Assembly: GCF_012927485.1 (NCBI RefSeq)
Contig: NZ_JABBPC010000003.1
Coordinates: 33,749-97,748, forward strand
Source of the DNA: Polaromonas sp.
GTDB lineage: Bacteria > Pseudomonadota > Gammaproteobacteria > Burkholderiales > Burkholderiaceae_C
Direction: 5' to 3'
DNA: 64,000 nucleotides
Made by a program: the position numbers and the translations under genes. Shown here one piece after another: positions 26,645-34,855 of the stretch (its first letter is position 1; each line of letters begins with the position of its first letter). Below the pieces are notes generated by a model. The model was not told where the DNA came from and made no database searches. It worked only from the letters and a program-made list of their open reading frames with translations.

Positions 26645-27319
26645 TCATGGTCGCCGCATCTTGCTTTGTAGATCCGCGACAAAGCTCGGATCAATCTCGG
26701 CGTGACGCGGCGTGCTTTCAGCAAGTTGAATCTTCTTCCAGGCATCACGGTAATTGCCAATATAGAACAGCGTGATTGCCCAGTTTTGCAGATTCAACGT
26801 GTGCTGTGGTGACTTTTCATAGAGCCGCGCGAAGCGGGCGAAGGCATTCTTGAGTAGCGCATCATCCTTTGTTTGAGCACCAGCGCTGCCGAGCGCTTTT
26901 GCGTAGTCAACGGCGAAATCTATGTCACCGCCGACAGAGCTTTCTGCCTCCGCAAACAGCTTCAGGGAAGCAGAAATGTTTCCAGCTTCCGCCTGGATTG
27001 CGGCCATCCCCCAAAGTGCACTGCCGCTTGCATTGTCGATCAACCATGCTTGATTAAAGCGCCGCATGGCGTCCGGCTTGTTGCCCTGACGTAGGAGCCG
27101 CCAGCCACGAGCCGAGGCATCGTCCGCAGCCTTCCTCCGGTTTCCCTTGTAGTAGTCATCGATGCCGGCGAGGAATTCTTCATCCGCAGCCTTCTGCATG
27201 GCGCTTTTCGGCGCTACACCGTACTTTGGCTGGAGGTTGGTGTCCTGCGCAAATACGACTGATGTAGCGAACCCCGCCGAAAATAGCAAGGCCAAAATAA
27301 GTGCGCGAAAAGGGGACAT
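26645..27319 (-). CDS. Exported TPR-like protein (cassette)
   Basis: The ORF-track version (319 aa) starts in the upstream attC and cassette; the natural start is ATG 27319 (MSPFRALILALLFSAGFATS), giving 224 aa with a signal peptide cut after SVVFA. The mature part has helix pairs typical of tetratricopeptide repeats (GWRLLRQGNKPDAMRRFNQAWLIDNASGSALWGMAAIQAEAG; NLQNWAITLFYIGNYRDAWKKI). Probably a periplasmic protein-interaction scaffold. Its partner is unknown. Confidence 0.75.
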   Translation of the reverse strand: MSPFRALILALLFSAGFATSVVFAQDTNLQPKYGVAPKSAMQKAADEEFLAGIDDYYKGNRRKAADDASARGWRLLRQGNKPDAMRRFNQAWLIDNASGSALWGMAAIQAEAGNISASLKLFAEAESSVGGDIDFAVDYAKALGSAGAQTKDDALLKNAFARFARLYEKSPQHTLNLQNWAITLFYIGNYRDAWKKIQLAESTPRHAEIDPSFVADLQSKMRRP

Positions 27320-27326
27320 GAGAGGT

Positions 27327-27395
27327 TCATAACGTTGAAGCTCAGCGGCGCTGCGCGGCTTTATCGCGCAGCGTCCCCTGGAGCGAGGGTAAGCC
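27327..27395 (-). repeat. attC site after reductase cassette
   Basis: Minus strand GGCTTAC...ACGCTGCGCG ATAAAG CCGCGCAGCG...GTTATGA. The stem resembles that at 26084-26171. Confidence 0.65.
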
Positions 27396-27407
27396 GGTGC
27401 AAATGAG

Positions 27408-27998
27408 CTACTTCGCGCGAACATATCGGCAAACCTGTGCGCCCGTGCTGGCTTTGGTTGTTGACTCCAGCGTGAAAGGGATTGCCTTTCCGTTCTCAGC
27501 GAAGATCGTTTTTCCCCCACCGAGGACAATCGGTTCGATTGTGAGCAGCAACTCATCGACAAGGTCGGCGGCGAACAACGATCGAACCATTGTCGCACTG
27601 CCATACACGTAGATGTAGCCTCCGGGTCGCGCGCGTAACTCAGACACCGTCCTCAAGAAGTCGGCGCCACGAATGATCGTGGTGGGGTTCCATGTTGCAT
27701 CTTTCTCGGTGAGAGTATCGGAAACCACGTACTTTTGGACGCGATTGATCCAATCGGTGAATGGATCTCCTGAGCGACTGGGCCATGCAGCGGCCGAGAC
27801 CTGATAAGTACGGCGTCCTTGCAAGAGCGCGTCACTCTTTGCAGCGAGTTCCGCGTACATGCTGCCCATCGTCACTGGGTCAAAGTATTTCATTGACCAT
27901 CCGCCATGACTGAAGCCGCCGTCGGTGTCCTCGCTAGCTCCCCCTGGAGCTTGCACGACACCGTCGAGGCTGATGAACTCTGTGATGAGCGTTTTCAT
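27408..27998 (-). CDS. RibD/DHFR-like reductase (cassette)
   Basis: A 196-aa protein starting MKTLITEFISLDGVVQAPGG, the signature of the RibD C-terminal domain/dihydrofolate-reductase-like family. ALLQGRRTYQVSAAAWP, YVVSDTLTEKDATWNPTTII and YGSATMVRSLFAADLVDELLLTIEPIVLGGGKTIF follow. These enzymes bind NADPH; many are of unknown substrate. An AGGAGA ribosome site precedes the ATG at 27998. Integron arrays often carry DHFR-fold genes, but this is not a known trimethoprim-resistance dfr. Confidence 0.85.
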   Translation of the reverse strand: MKTLITEFISLDGVVQAPGGASEDTDGGFSHGGWSMKYFDPVTMGSMYAELAAKSDALLQGRRTYQVSAAAWPSRSGDPFTDWINRVQKYVVSDTLTEKDATWNPTTIIRGADFLRTVSELRARPGGYIYVYGSATMVRSLFAADLVDELLLTIEPIVLGGGKTIFAENGKAIPFTLESTTKASTGAQVCRYVRAK

Positions 27999-28050
27999 GA
28001 AGTCTCCTGATTTTGTGAGTGTCTTGAAGTGAGTCAGCGGCACTTGTGCC

Positions 28051-28108
28051 GGCTAATGCTGGAGTTAAGCCGCCGCCGAAGGCGGTCGGCTGCAATGACC
28101 TGTTAGGC
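28051..28108 (-). repeat. attC site after DUF1579-like cassette
   Basis: 58 bp. Minus strand GCCTAAC AGGTCATTGCAGCCGACCGCC TTCG GCGGCGGCTTAA...ATTAGCC. Confidence 0.7.
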
Positions 28109-28163
28109 AATGCGCTACCACTGGCGGCAACATTCTGAACAACGGGCCCGGCGGATACGGGGC

Positions 28164-28688
28164 CTAGTCGATCTTCCTCATGGTCACCGTCATCGATGGC
28201 ACCCCATGCTTGCCGTCGTCAGAGCGCTCGTGACGCGCCGTCAGCGTCTTGCCCTCGTCCGTGAACACTCCCGTGCAGCGCGTGCGCGCACCTTGCCACG
28301 CCCAGATGCCGTCCCGGAACGACAGCGTTTGCGCCGCGGTGTTCCCTTGGCTGTCGAAGAAGTGAGTTCTAAACTGGCCGCTTGCGGAATCGTAGCCGAT
28401 GACCTCGAGCCCTCCCACGTCGCTAGGCCCGATGCGGCCGAATGCGGGGTGCATGACGAAGTGGCCACCCGGCACCCAGTTGTACACGTCGCTGGCGAGG
28501 ATTCGCGCGGGGAGAACCTCTGCACTCCCTGCCGTCTCGCCCTCGGTGATCGAACGGCCGATGAGCACATTGAGGCGGTCTAGCTCCGGCGCGCGCTGCA
28601 CTGCGCCCGTGACCCGGGCGGTCGCGGCACCAGTGGGGAGCTCAAAGAGGCGCTCGGAACTCCGGACAGGGGTGGCTTTCTTCGTCAT
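28164..28688 (-). CDS. DUF1579-like hypothetical protein (cassette)
   Basis: A 174-aa soluble protein. ELDRLNVLIGRSITEGE, ASDVYNWVPGGHFVMH, GLEVIGYDSASGQFRTHFFDSQG and a closing SMTVTMRKID are the beta-barrel pattern of DUF1579-type proteins (lipocalin-like). The role is unknown; such proteins are common passengers in integron arrays. Start at ATG 28688 follows a GGGCAATCG stretch with weak ribosome site. Confidence 0.75.
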   Translation of the reverse strand: MTKKATPVRSSERLFELPTGAATARVTGAVQRAPELDRLNVLIGRSITEGETAGSAEVLPARILASDVYNWVPGGHFVMHPAFGRIGPSDVGGLEVIGYDSASGQFRTHFFDSQGNTAAQTLSFRDGIWAWQGARTRCTGVFTDEGKTLTARHERSDDGKHGVPSMTVTMRKID

Positions 28689-28734
28689 CGCGATTGCCCT
28701 TCGGTTGATGAGGTGCGTTGTCAGTTGTCGCGCT

Positions 28735-28794
28735 GCCTAACGTTTGAGTTAAGGGGCGCGCTTTGGCGCGTCCCGCTTGATGGATGGGTTAGGG
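28735..28794 (-). repeat. attC site after membrane-protein cassette
   Basis: 60 bp. Minus strand CCCTAAC CCATCCATCAAGCGGGACGCGCC AAAGC GCGCCCCTTAACTCAAAC GTTAGGC; the R' box is a perfect GTTRRRY. Confidence 0.8.
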
Positions 28795-28801
28795 TGCCTA
28801 T

Positions 28802-29205
28802 TCACTGAACCTCAAATAGTGCTTTAACATGAGGTTTGGATAAATAGACCATGATTAGCACGGCAATTCCAATGCCCACCAACTGAAGAACTGTATTGGC
28901 AATAGTGAACTCCTGCTTAGGCAGGATTGGAAAAATGGCAATAATGCTTAATACCACTGCTATTGCCGATAGCCACTTGGTAAGTTTACATCCCCACTCT
29001 TGCAAAGACCATAAACCGTAAACTGACGCTAACATAAACACCCCAAGAACCATAAGTAGGGCACCGCCTAATGCAAAGAGGCTGCTGCCTTTAGGAAGAG
29101 CGCTAAACAAAAGTAAATACAGCCAAGTGGAAAGTAAATAATGCCGCAAAAGGCATAATAAACAGCTGTGGCGGTTATGCCGAATGGTTTTTTTGTTGTT
29201 GCCAT
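28802..29205 (-). pseudogene. Small membrane protein, frameshifted cassette gene
   Basis: The ORF track gives 28802-29149 from a TTG. A better start is ATG 29205 (MATTKKPFGITATAVYYAFCGIIY) with AGGAGT 7 nt upstream, but it is in another frame; the two frames meet near 29130. Joined, they give about 134 aa with three to four membrane helices (ALGGALLMVLGVFMLASVYGLW; WLSAIAVVLSIIAIFPIL; VLQLVGIGIAVLIMVYLS). The 404-nt span is not divisible by three. Either a recent pseudogene or a base error. Confidence 0.7.
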
Positions 29206-29226
29206 TTGAAACTCCTGTGGTTGAAA

Positions 29227-29286
29227 CCCTAACGCCTGAATTATGCCGAACCGCGAAGCGGTTTCGGCTTGAATGAATTGTTAGAC
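29227..29286 (-). repeat. attC site of the first cassette
   Basis: 60 bp. Minus strand GTCTAAC AATTCATTCAAGCCGAAACCGC TTC GCGGTTCGGCATAATTCAGGC GTTAGGG. The stop codon of the first cassette gene lies in its R'' box. Confidence 0.8.
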
Positions 29287-29595
29287 GGCATTTGCATGGG
29301 CCACCACAACGAAATGCTGCACTAGCGGCTCAAACTCTAAGAGATAGTCATGATCTTCTGGGTAGTACTTAGCCAGCAGTAGGTCATCCCCAGCAAAAGC
29401 ACGAATGCTCTCTTCCGATTCCCAATGGGTGACGGTCATAAAATGCGTTACCTCACCCTCGTCTCGCCGCAGTACGGCGACAGTAAGGTTCCCCGGAACT
29501 GAGCGGTAGTCTGGAACAGCCCGTTGCTCAAGAAAGGTCGTATAAGCGTCGGCCTTTGAGCGCGGTGTGACCCCATGCCACATGCGACAAATCAT
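29281..29595 (-). CDS. Antibiotic biosynthesis monooxygenase-like (ABM) protein, first cassette
   Basis: A 104-aa protein starting MICRMWHGVTPRSKADAY at ATG 29595, preceded by GGAGAG; the longer ORF-track start is less likely. VPGNLTVAVLRRDEGEVTHFMTVTHWESEESIRAFAG is the dimeric alpha-beta ABM fold, found in small monooxygenases and stress proteins. It is the cassette next to attI, the position best placed for expression from a cassette promoter. Confidence 0.85.
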   Translation of the reverse strand: MICRMWHGVTPRSKADAYTTFLEQRAVPDYRSVPGNLTVAVLRRDEGEVTHFMTVTHWESEESIRAFAGDDLLLAKYYPEDHDYLLEFEPLVQHFVVVAHANAV

Positions 29596-29611
29596 TGAAC
29601 TCTCCAATGCC

Positions 29612-29618
29612 GTTTAAC
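29612..29618 (-). other. attI-like recombination core
   Basis: GTTAAAC on the minus strand fits the GTTRRRY crossover box. It lies where the cassette array ends, 17 nt before the first cassette gene and facing the intI pseudogene, with no palindromic attC on its other side. Confidence 0.65.
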
Positions 29619-29894
29619 GTGATGTAGATCGTCGGATATTCTGGGAACACAGTTTATCCGACCAAATAAACTGGAGCGACGGGTTGCGATTGGTTTCGCA
29701 TAGGCCTGCCAGCCCGCTTGACACCGAGCTTTCAAAGATGGATACCGTGTTTTTATATATAGTTTCGACTCTATAAACTCTGTCGCCTATCTTCCCCAAT
29801 CCAAGCGCCTGCCGGAGCAGGTGAGCGAGGCGCTACGCTAGAAACACTATAGTCTGAAAACTGAGCAGGCTTAACTTTACTGGGTTCGCTTTTT
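29619..29894 (-). promoter_or_regulatory. attI and cassette-promoter region
   Basis: A 276-bp stretch without genes between the attI core and the intI remnant. By position it should hold the rest of attI and the Pc promoter. An AT-rich stretch on the minus strand (AACTATATATAAAAAC) could serve as a -10 region, but I cannot pick a convincing -35 box. Confidence 0.4.
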
Positions 29895-30237
29895 GTGAGC
29901 TGGCATGGGCGTGATGGGCAAATGCAACATTCCCGTAGCATGGGGGACGCTGAGGCGACGCAGTTCCTGACCACGCTCGCCAATGAGCGGCGGGTGTCGG
30001 TGTCACCGCACAATCAGGCGCTCAGTGCCTTGCTGTTTTTATACCGCGAGGTGCTGGCAATTGATTTGCCCTGGCTTACCGAGGTCCAGCGCCCGACCCG
30101 TCCCAAGCAGATTCTTTCTGCTTTGACCAAGGCCAAGTTTGCGGCCCTTTCGGGCGCAATGGGAACGATAAGGCTTTGTTGGCCAAGCTGCTGTATGACA
30201 CGGCTAACCCGCGGGATGCGCTCGGCAGCGTGGTGTG
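29895..30237 (+). pseudogene. intI: Integron integrase (IntI) pseudogene
   Basis: The ORF at 29895 reads SMGDAEATQFLTTLANERR, VSVSPHNQALSALLFLYREV and DLPWLTEVQRPTRPKQI, closely similar to the N-terminal SAM-like domain of IntI (compare the IntI1 pattern [35 protein letters not shown]). Near 30165 the frame shifts and continues as KALLAKLLYDTANPRDALGSVV, matching the start of the catalytic domain (LFAQLLYGTGMRISE), with the catalytic Arg region degraded. The rest, including the HxxR and Tyr, is gone. It is divergent from the cassettes, the classical integron arrangement. The enzyme cannot work. Confidence 0.88.
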
Positions 30238-30519
30238 ATAAGTGCCGACTCCCGCTGTATAGCAATCGCCGCAAATACCCCTGCTCTTGCCGCGCAGCTC
30301 CGCAAGGCACAAGACCCGCCTACCAGCGCGTCCCGCTGACTCGGAATTTGTGCCCAAATCGGCGCTCCCGTTTCCGAAACCTCGAATGCCCTAGCCCGAA
30401 TTGGGATCTAAGCCCAATTCAGCCAGGTCACCGGCAGGGTTGGAGGGTTGGTACCCGCCGATTTCTGGGCTTTAACGTCAGGAGGCGTGGGCCAACGGCC
30501 CAAACCCTGCCGATAAAGA
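30238..30519. other. Gene-free stretch between intI remnant and aceA
   Basis: No convincing coding sequence; small ORFs here have no domains. GGGCCGTTGGCCC near 30490, downstream of aceA on the minus strand, may be a weak terminator stem. Probably further intI decay plus aceA 3' region. Confidence 0.4.
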
Positions 30520-31839
30520 TCAGTGGAACTGCTCTTCTTCAGTCGAACCGGTCAACGCGGTGACGCTGGACTTGCCGCCCTGGATGACTGTCGTGACTTC
30601 GTCGAAGTACCCGGTGCCGACTTCTTGCTGGTGCGACACGAATGTGTAGCCGCGGTCGCGTGCTGCAAATTCAGGCTCTTGCACTTTTTCGATATAGGCG
30701 GTCATGCCGCGCTTCACGTAGTCCTGCGCCAAGTCGAACATGTTGTACCACATGGAGTGGATGCCCGCCAGCGTGATGAACTGGTATTTGTAGCCCATGG
30801 CACCAAGCTCTTTCTGGAACTTGGCAATGGTTGCATCGTCGAGGTTTTTCTTCCAGTTAAACGATGGGGAACAGTTGTAAGCCAGCATTTTCCCGGGGTG
30901 AACCTTGTGCACGGCATCCGCAAATTTCTTTGCAAATCCAAGGTCAGGCGTACCGGTTTCGCACCAAACGAGATCAGCGTAGTGGGCGTAAGCAATGGCG
31001 CGTGAAATGGCTTGGTCCATCCCTTTGTTGGTTTTGTAAAAACCTTCCGCCGTGCGCTCGCCAGTGATAAATGGTTTGTCGTTCTCGTCGTAGTCGCTGG
31101 TCAGCAAATCAGCAGCTTCTGCGTCGGTACGGGCGATCACCAGGGTCGGCACGCCGCAAACGTCGGCGGCCATGCGGGCCGCGATCAATTTCTGGCACGC
31201 TTCGGCTGTAGGCACCAGCACCTTGCCGCCCATGTGGCCGCATTTTTTGACCGATGCAAGCTGGTCTTCCCAATGCACGCCGGCCGCGCCAGCCTTGATC
31301 ATGGCTTTCATTAATTCAAAGGCGTTGAGCACGCCGCCGAAGCCAGCTTCCGCATCCGCCACGATGGGCGCGAAATTGTCGATGTAGCCTTTGTCACCAG
31401 CGTCGATGCCCTTGGCGTGCTGGATTTCGTCAGCGCGGCGAAAAGTGTTGTTGATGCGCTCAACCACCGTCGGAACGGAGTCAACCGGATACAGTGACTG
31501 GTCGGGATACATGGAAGCGTAGCTGTTGTTGTCAGCGGCCACTTGCCAGCCGGACAGGTAAATCGCCTTGACGCCGGCCTTGACCTGCTGCATGGCTTGC
31601 CCACCGGTTAGCGCACCGAGGCAATTGACGTAGGGCTCGTCGTTGACCAGATTCCAGAGCTTTTCGGCGCCACGGCGAGCCAACGTGTGTTCAATCGGGA
31701 AAGAGCCGCGGAGGCGGACCACGTCGGCGGCACTGTAACCGCGCTTGATCCCTTTCCAGCGCGGATTGGTGGCCCAGTCTTTTTCAAGGGCAGAGATTTG
31801 TTGCGCGCGGCTCAATTGTTCAGTCAAGGTTTGTGGCAT
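30520..31839 (-). CDS. aceA: Isocitrate lyase
   Basis: A 439-aa isocitrate lyase with the catalytic Cys signature KKCGHMGGK and the substrate-binding NCSPSFNW. It splits isocitrate to glyoxylate and succinate, the first step of the glyoxylate bypass, needed for growth on acetate or fatty acids. It stands alone on the minus strand with a long AT-rich upstream region carrying two palindromes. Acetyl-CoA synthetase is encoded at 45.7 kb, consistent with acetate use. Confidence 0.97.
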   Translation of the reverse strand: MPQTLTEQLSRAQQISALEKDWATNPRWKGIKRGYSAADVVRLRGSFPIEHTLARRGAEKLWNLVNDEPYVNCLGALTGGQAMQQVKAGVKAIYLSGWQVAADNNSYASMYPDQSLYPVDSVPTVVERINNTFRRADEIQHAKGIDAGDKGYIDNFAPIVADAEAGFGGVLNAFELMKAMIKAGAAGVHWEDQLASVKKCGHMGGKVLVPTAEACQKLIAARMAADVCGVPTLVIARTDAEAADLLTSDYDENDKPFITGERTAEGFYKTNKGMDQAISRAIAYAHYADLVWCETGTPDLGFAKKFADAVHKVHPGKMLAYNCSPSFNWKKNLDDATIAKFQKELGAMGYKYQFITLAGIHSMWYNMFDLAQDYVKRGMTAYIEKVQEPEFAARDRGYTFVSHQQEVGTGYFDEVTTVIQGGKSSVTALTGSTEEEQFH

Positions 31840-32301
31840 GGTTTACTCCGAAGGTTAAAAAAAGTAGCTTAATTCTAAGTCTTCTAAAAGACTTTTTAAG
31901 CTCTTATGTCTTATATAAGATAAGAAAAAAACACCAATGAAATCAATTAACAACGACAAACTTATCGCAATATAAAATTCAATTTCTTATATTGAGAAAT
32001 TTTCTTGCACTGCACCAATTATTAATTTCATATGAAGAAATCCAGCAATCGGATTATGAAATTTAGTGCGCTCACGGCAAGGCAGCGTTAAAACTCCCGG
32101 TTTGTAATTCCTCGACGCTTGGGCTTTCGTGGTCACCCAGGCGGGTAGCGTTAACTGGCGCCGGACAAGAAACGGCAGGGGTTCGGTCCGCGGGGTCAAT
32201 GGAAGGCTCAGAATAGGCGTGATTTCTACTGGCCTCCAAACGGCATCCCTCAATTAACTTCAACCGACTGACCACAGTCCAACGCGACAGAAAGAAGATC
32301 A
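31840..32301. promoter_or_regulatory. Divergent aceA / transporter promoter region
   Basis: 462 bp without a supported gene. The aceA-proximal half is AT-rich and contains TCTTATATAAGA (31909-31920, perfect palindrome) and AATTTCT-N7-AGAAATT (31981-32001). These may bind a regulator of the glyoxylate bypass. The half near the transporter shows nothing clear. Confidence 0.5.
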
Positions 32302-33249
32302 ATGGGCCGTGTTGTAGCCTACGCCTGCCTAGCGCTGAGCATGTCTTTAGTAGGTAGCTATGTAGCTTTGTCCAAACCGCTGGTTGCCGTCCTACCGGTC
32401 TTTTTGCTGGCTTGGCTTCGCTTTGGTCTGGGTAGCCTAGCCATGCTGAACTGGCTCAAAAAGCCCGCGACAGAGATGCCCCTGAGCGGCCAGACACGGC
32501 GCTTGCTGTTCCTGGAGTCTTTTCTGGGAAATTTTTTGTTTTCGATCTGCATGCTGTTCGGCGTCAGCATGACCAGCGCGGTGACTGCCGGCGTCATCAT
32601 GGCGGCCATACCGGCCGCAGTGGCCTTGATGAGCTGGTTTTTCTTACGGGAACGCATTAGCGCGCGGATTTGGGGGGCTGTGGTTTGTGCCGTTGTCGGC
32701 ATTGGACTGGTTTCGCTATCAAAGGATGTGCTCCTGACACCCGGCGCGACCGGGCCAACGGCTGATCTGGCACTAAAAAGCGCGTGGATGGGAAATTTAT
32801 TGCTGATTGGCGCGGTGCTGTGCGAAGCAGCCTATGCCGTGATCGGGAAAAAACTCACGGGCGTGCTCAGCCCAAAGCGCATCACAGCACTCATCAACCT
32901 CTGGGGACTTGCGTTGGTGACACCGTTCGGACTCTGGACCGCGTGGGGGTTTGATTTTTCACGCGTGGCGCTGCCAAGTTGGTTGCTGCTGCTGTTTTAT
33001 TCGCTGGCTGCCAGCGTGTGGACGGTATGGCTCTGGATGACCGGCCTCAAAACCATCCCGGCCAACCAGGCGGGTGTGTTCACCGTGTTGCTGCCTGTCA
33101 GCGCGGCGGCGGTGGGCGTTATCGTATTGGGTGAAAGACTCAACAGCGCGCAGATCGGCGCATTCGCTATTGCCCTGATGGGGGTGGTGCTGGCGACCTT
33201 TCCCCAACGCGGCCTGATCCCATCGGATCGTGGTGCGGCACGGCATTGA
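32302..33249 (+). CDS. EamA/DMT-superfamily transporter
   Basis: A 315-aa inner-membrane protein with ten predicted helices in two EamA repeats (first from LALSMSLVGSYVALSKPL, second from AWMGNLLLIGAVLCEAAYAVIGK). The repeat ends carry the usual LxxRE (SWFFLRERISA) and VLGERL motifs. Members export amino acids, metabolites or drugs; the substrate is unknown. Gene is alone and convergent with the malonate operon. Confidence 0.88.
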   Translation: MGRVVAYACLALSMSLVGSYVALSKPLVAVLPVFLLAWLRFGLGSLAMLNWLKKPATEMPLSGQTRRLLFLESFLGNFLFSICMLFGVSMTSAVTAGVIMAAIPAAVALMSWFFLRERISARIWGAVVCAVVGIGLVSLSKDVLLTPGATGPTADLALKSAWMGNLLLIGAVLCEAAYAVIGKKLTGVLSPKRITALINLWGLALVTPFGLWTAWGFDFSRVALPSWLLLLFYSLAASVWTVWLWMTGLKTIPANQAGVFTVLLPVSAAAVGVIVLGERLNSAQIGAFAIALMGVVLATFPQRGLIPSDRGAARH

Positions 33250-33292
33250 TCTCACCCGGATCACACCGAGCCCAAGCATCAAGCATCAGGCC

Positions 33293-34813
33293 TCAGGCAA
33301 ACAATGCTTTGTACTGCGCGCGCAACAGGTTTTTCTGCACTTTTCCCATCGTGTTGCGAGGCAGCTCGCTGACTACAAAACAGTGCTTCGGAATCTTGAA
33401 ATTGGCCAGCTTGGACCTGAGCGTGGCCACAATTTCCTCCGCATCCAGCGCGGCGCCTGGTTTGGGGATGACGATGGCCACGCCTACCTCGCCAAAGTCC
33501 GGGTGGGGAACGCCCACCAGCGCGCTTTCAGCTACACCGGGCAATTCATTGATATAGCTTTCAATCTCGGCCGGGTAAACGTTGTAGCCACCGCTGATGA
33601 TCAGATCCTTGCTACGCCCGACGATAGTGATATAGCCGTCTTTGTCAATCTTTCCCACATCGCCGGTTTTGAAATAACCGTCCGCCGTAAATTCTTCTTT
33701 GGTTTTCTCGGGCATGCGCCAATAGCCCTGAAAGACATTCGGCCCCTTGACCTGAATGTCGCCAATCTCGTCAGTGGTTAAAAGCTGGCCGTCATTACCC
33801 CGCACGCGCAGGCTGGTGCCGGGCAGCGCAAAACCCACGGTACCGCCTCGCCGCTCGCCGCCCTCGTAAGGATTGGAGGTCAGCATGGCGGTCTCGGACA
33901 TGCCATAGCGCTCCAGAATGGTGTGGCCGGTGCGCTGTTGCCAATCGCCAAAGGTTTCTATCAACAGGGGAGCGGAGCCCGCGATAAATAAGCGCATGTT
34001 GCGGCACGCTTCAATGTCTAGCCCCGGCTCGGCCAGCAGACGCACATAGAGCGTTGGAACGCCCATGAACACGGTGGCTTCGGGCAATTTTTTGAGCACC
34101 AACTTAGGGTCGAACCTGGACAGCCAAATCATTTTGCTGCCATTGATCAGGGCGCCATGAATAGCCACAAACAAACCATGCACGTGAAAGATGGGCAAGG
34201 CGTGAATCAGGACGTCGCCTTTCTTCCAACCCCAGTAGTCTTGGAGAACCTGCGCATTGCTGAGCATATTGCCGTGCGACAGCATCGCACCCTTGCTGCG
34301 GCCGGTGGTACCGCTGGTGTACAAAATCGCAGCCAGGTCATCCTCTTGCATAACGGCTACCTGATGCTGATCACTGCAGTGCGCAGCCCGATCAAGCATG
34401 GATCCGCTTCGGTCATCGTCGAGCGTGAACACATTCTGCGTACCGGCCTTGAAGGCGATCTTGCTGACCCAGCCGAAGTTGCGGCTGGTGCACACCACCA
34501 CTGCCGGCTCCGCATTGCCAATGAAGTATTCAACCTCGGCGCTTTGGTAGGCAGTATTCAACGGCAAAAATACATAGCCGGCACGCAAGGTTGCCAAGTA
34601 AAGCATCATGGCTTCTACCGATTTTTCAACCTGCACCGCCACCCTGGACCCGGCAGGTAGCCCTAACGATTGGAGCAGGTTGGCCATCATGGCTGTAGCA
34701 CGCTCCAGATCCTCCCACGAATAGCGCAGTCCGCTGTCGGTCTCAACGGCTACCGCATCCAGCGCGGCGGGGAAAGCAGCACGAAGGGCCGCAAACAGGT
34801 TATGGTTTTTCAT
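33293..34813 (-). CDS. matB: Malonyl-CoA synthetase (MatB-like)
   Basis: A 506-aa acyl-CoA synthetase of the ANL superfamily. It has the AMP-binding loop (ILYTSGTTGRSKGAMLSH), ERYGMSETAM, and the C-terminal lysine region (LPRNTMGKVQKNLLR). It is close in length and motif style to MatB, and its place in an operon with malonyl-CoA decarboxylase and a dicarboxylate-type TRAP transporter points to malonate as substrate. It makes malonyl-CoA from malonate, ATP and CoA. Last gene of the operon. Confidence 0.9.
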   Translation of the reverse strand: MKNHNLFAALRAAFPAALDAVAVETDSGLRYSWEDLERATAMMANLLQSLGLPAGSRVAVQVEKSVEAMMLYLATLRAGYVFLPLNTAYQSAEVEYFIGNAEPAVVVCTSRNFGWVSKIAFKAGTQNVFTLDDDRSGSMLDRAAHCSDQHQVAVMQEDDLAAILYTSGTTGRSKGAMLSHGNMLSNAQVLQDYWGWKKGDVLIHALPIFHVHGLFVAIHGALINGSKMIWLSRFDPKLVLKKLPEATVFMGVPTLYVRLLAEPGLDIEACRNMRLFIAGSAPLLIETFGDWQQRTGHTILERYGMSETAMLTSNPYEGGERRGGTVGFALPGTSLRVRGNDGQLLTTDEIGDIQVKGPNVFQGYWRMPEKTKEEFTADGYFKTGDVGKIDKDGYITIVGRSKDLIISGGYNVYPAEIESYINELPGVAESALVGVPHPDFGEVGVAIVIPKPGAALDAEEIVATLRSKLANFKIPKHCFVVSELPRNTMGKVQKNLLRAQYKALFA

Positions 34814-34855
34814 ACAAATCAGGGCTGCCGGATGATTAAAAATAAAGCGTTTGGT

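Noticed and set aside
28110-28583. 157-aa plus-strand ORF
   Set aside because: Shadow of the DUF1579-like cassette gene, composition typical of an antisense frame in G+C-rich DNA.
29619-29894. Defined Pc promoter and LexA box near intI
   Set aside because: AT-rich stretches exist, but no convincing -35/-10 pair or CTGT-N8-ACAG site could be identified by eye.
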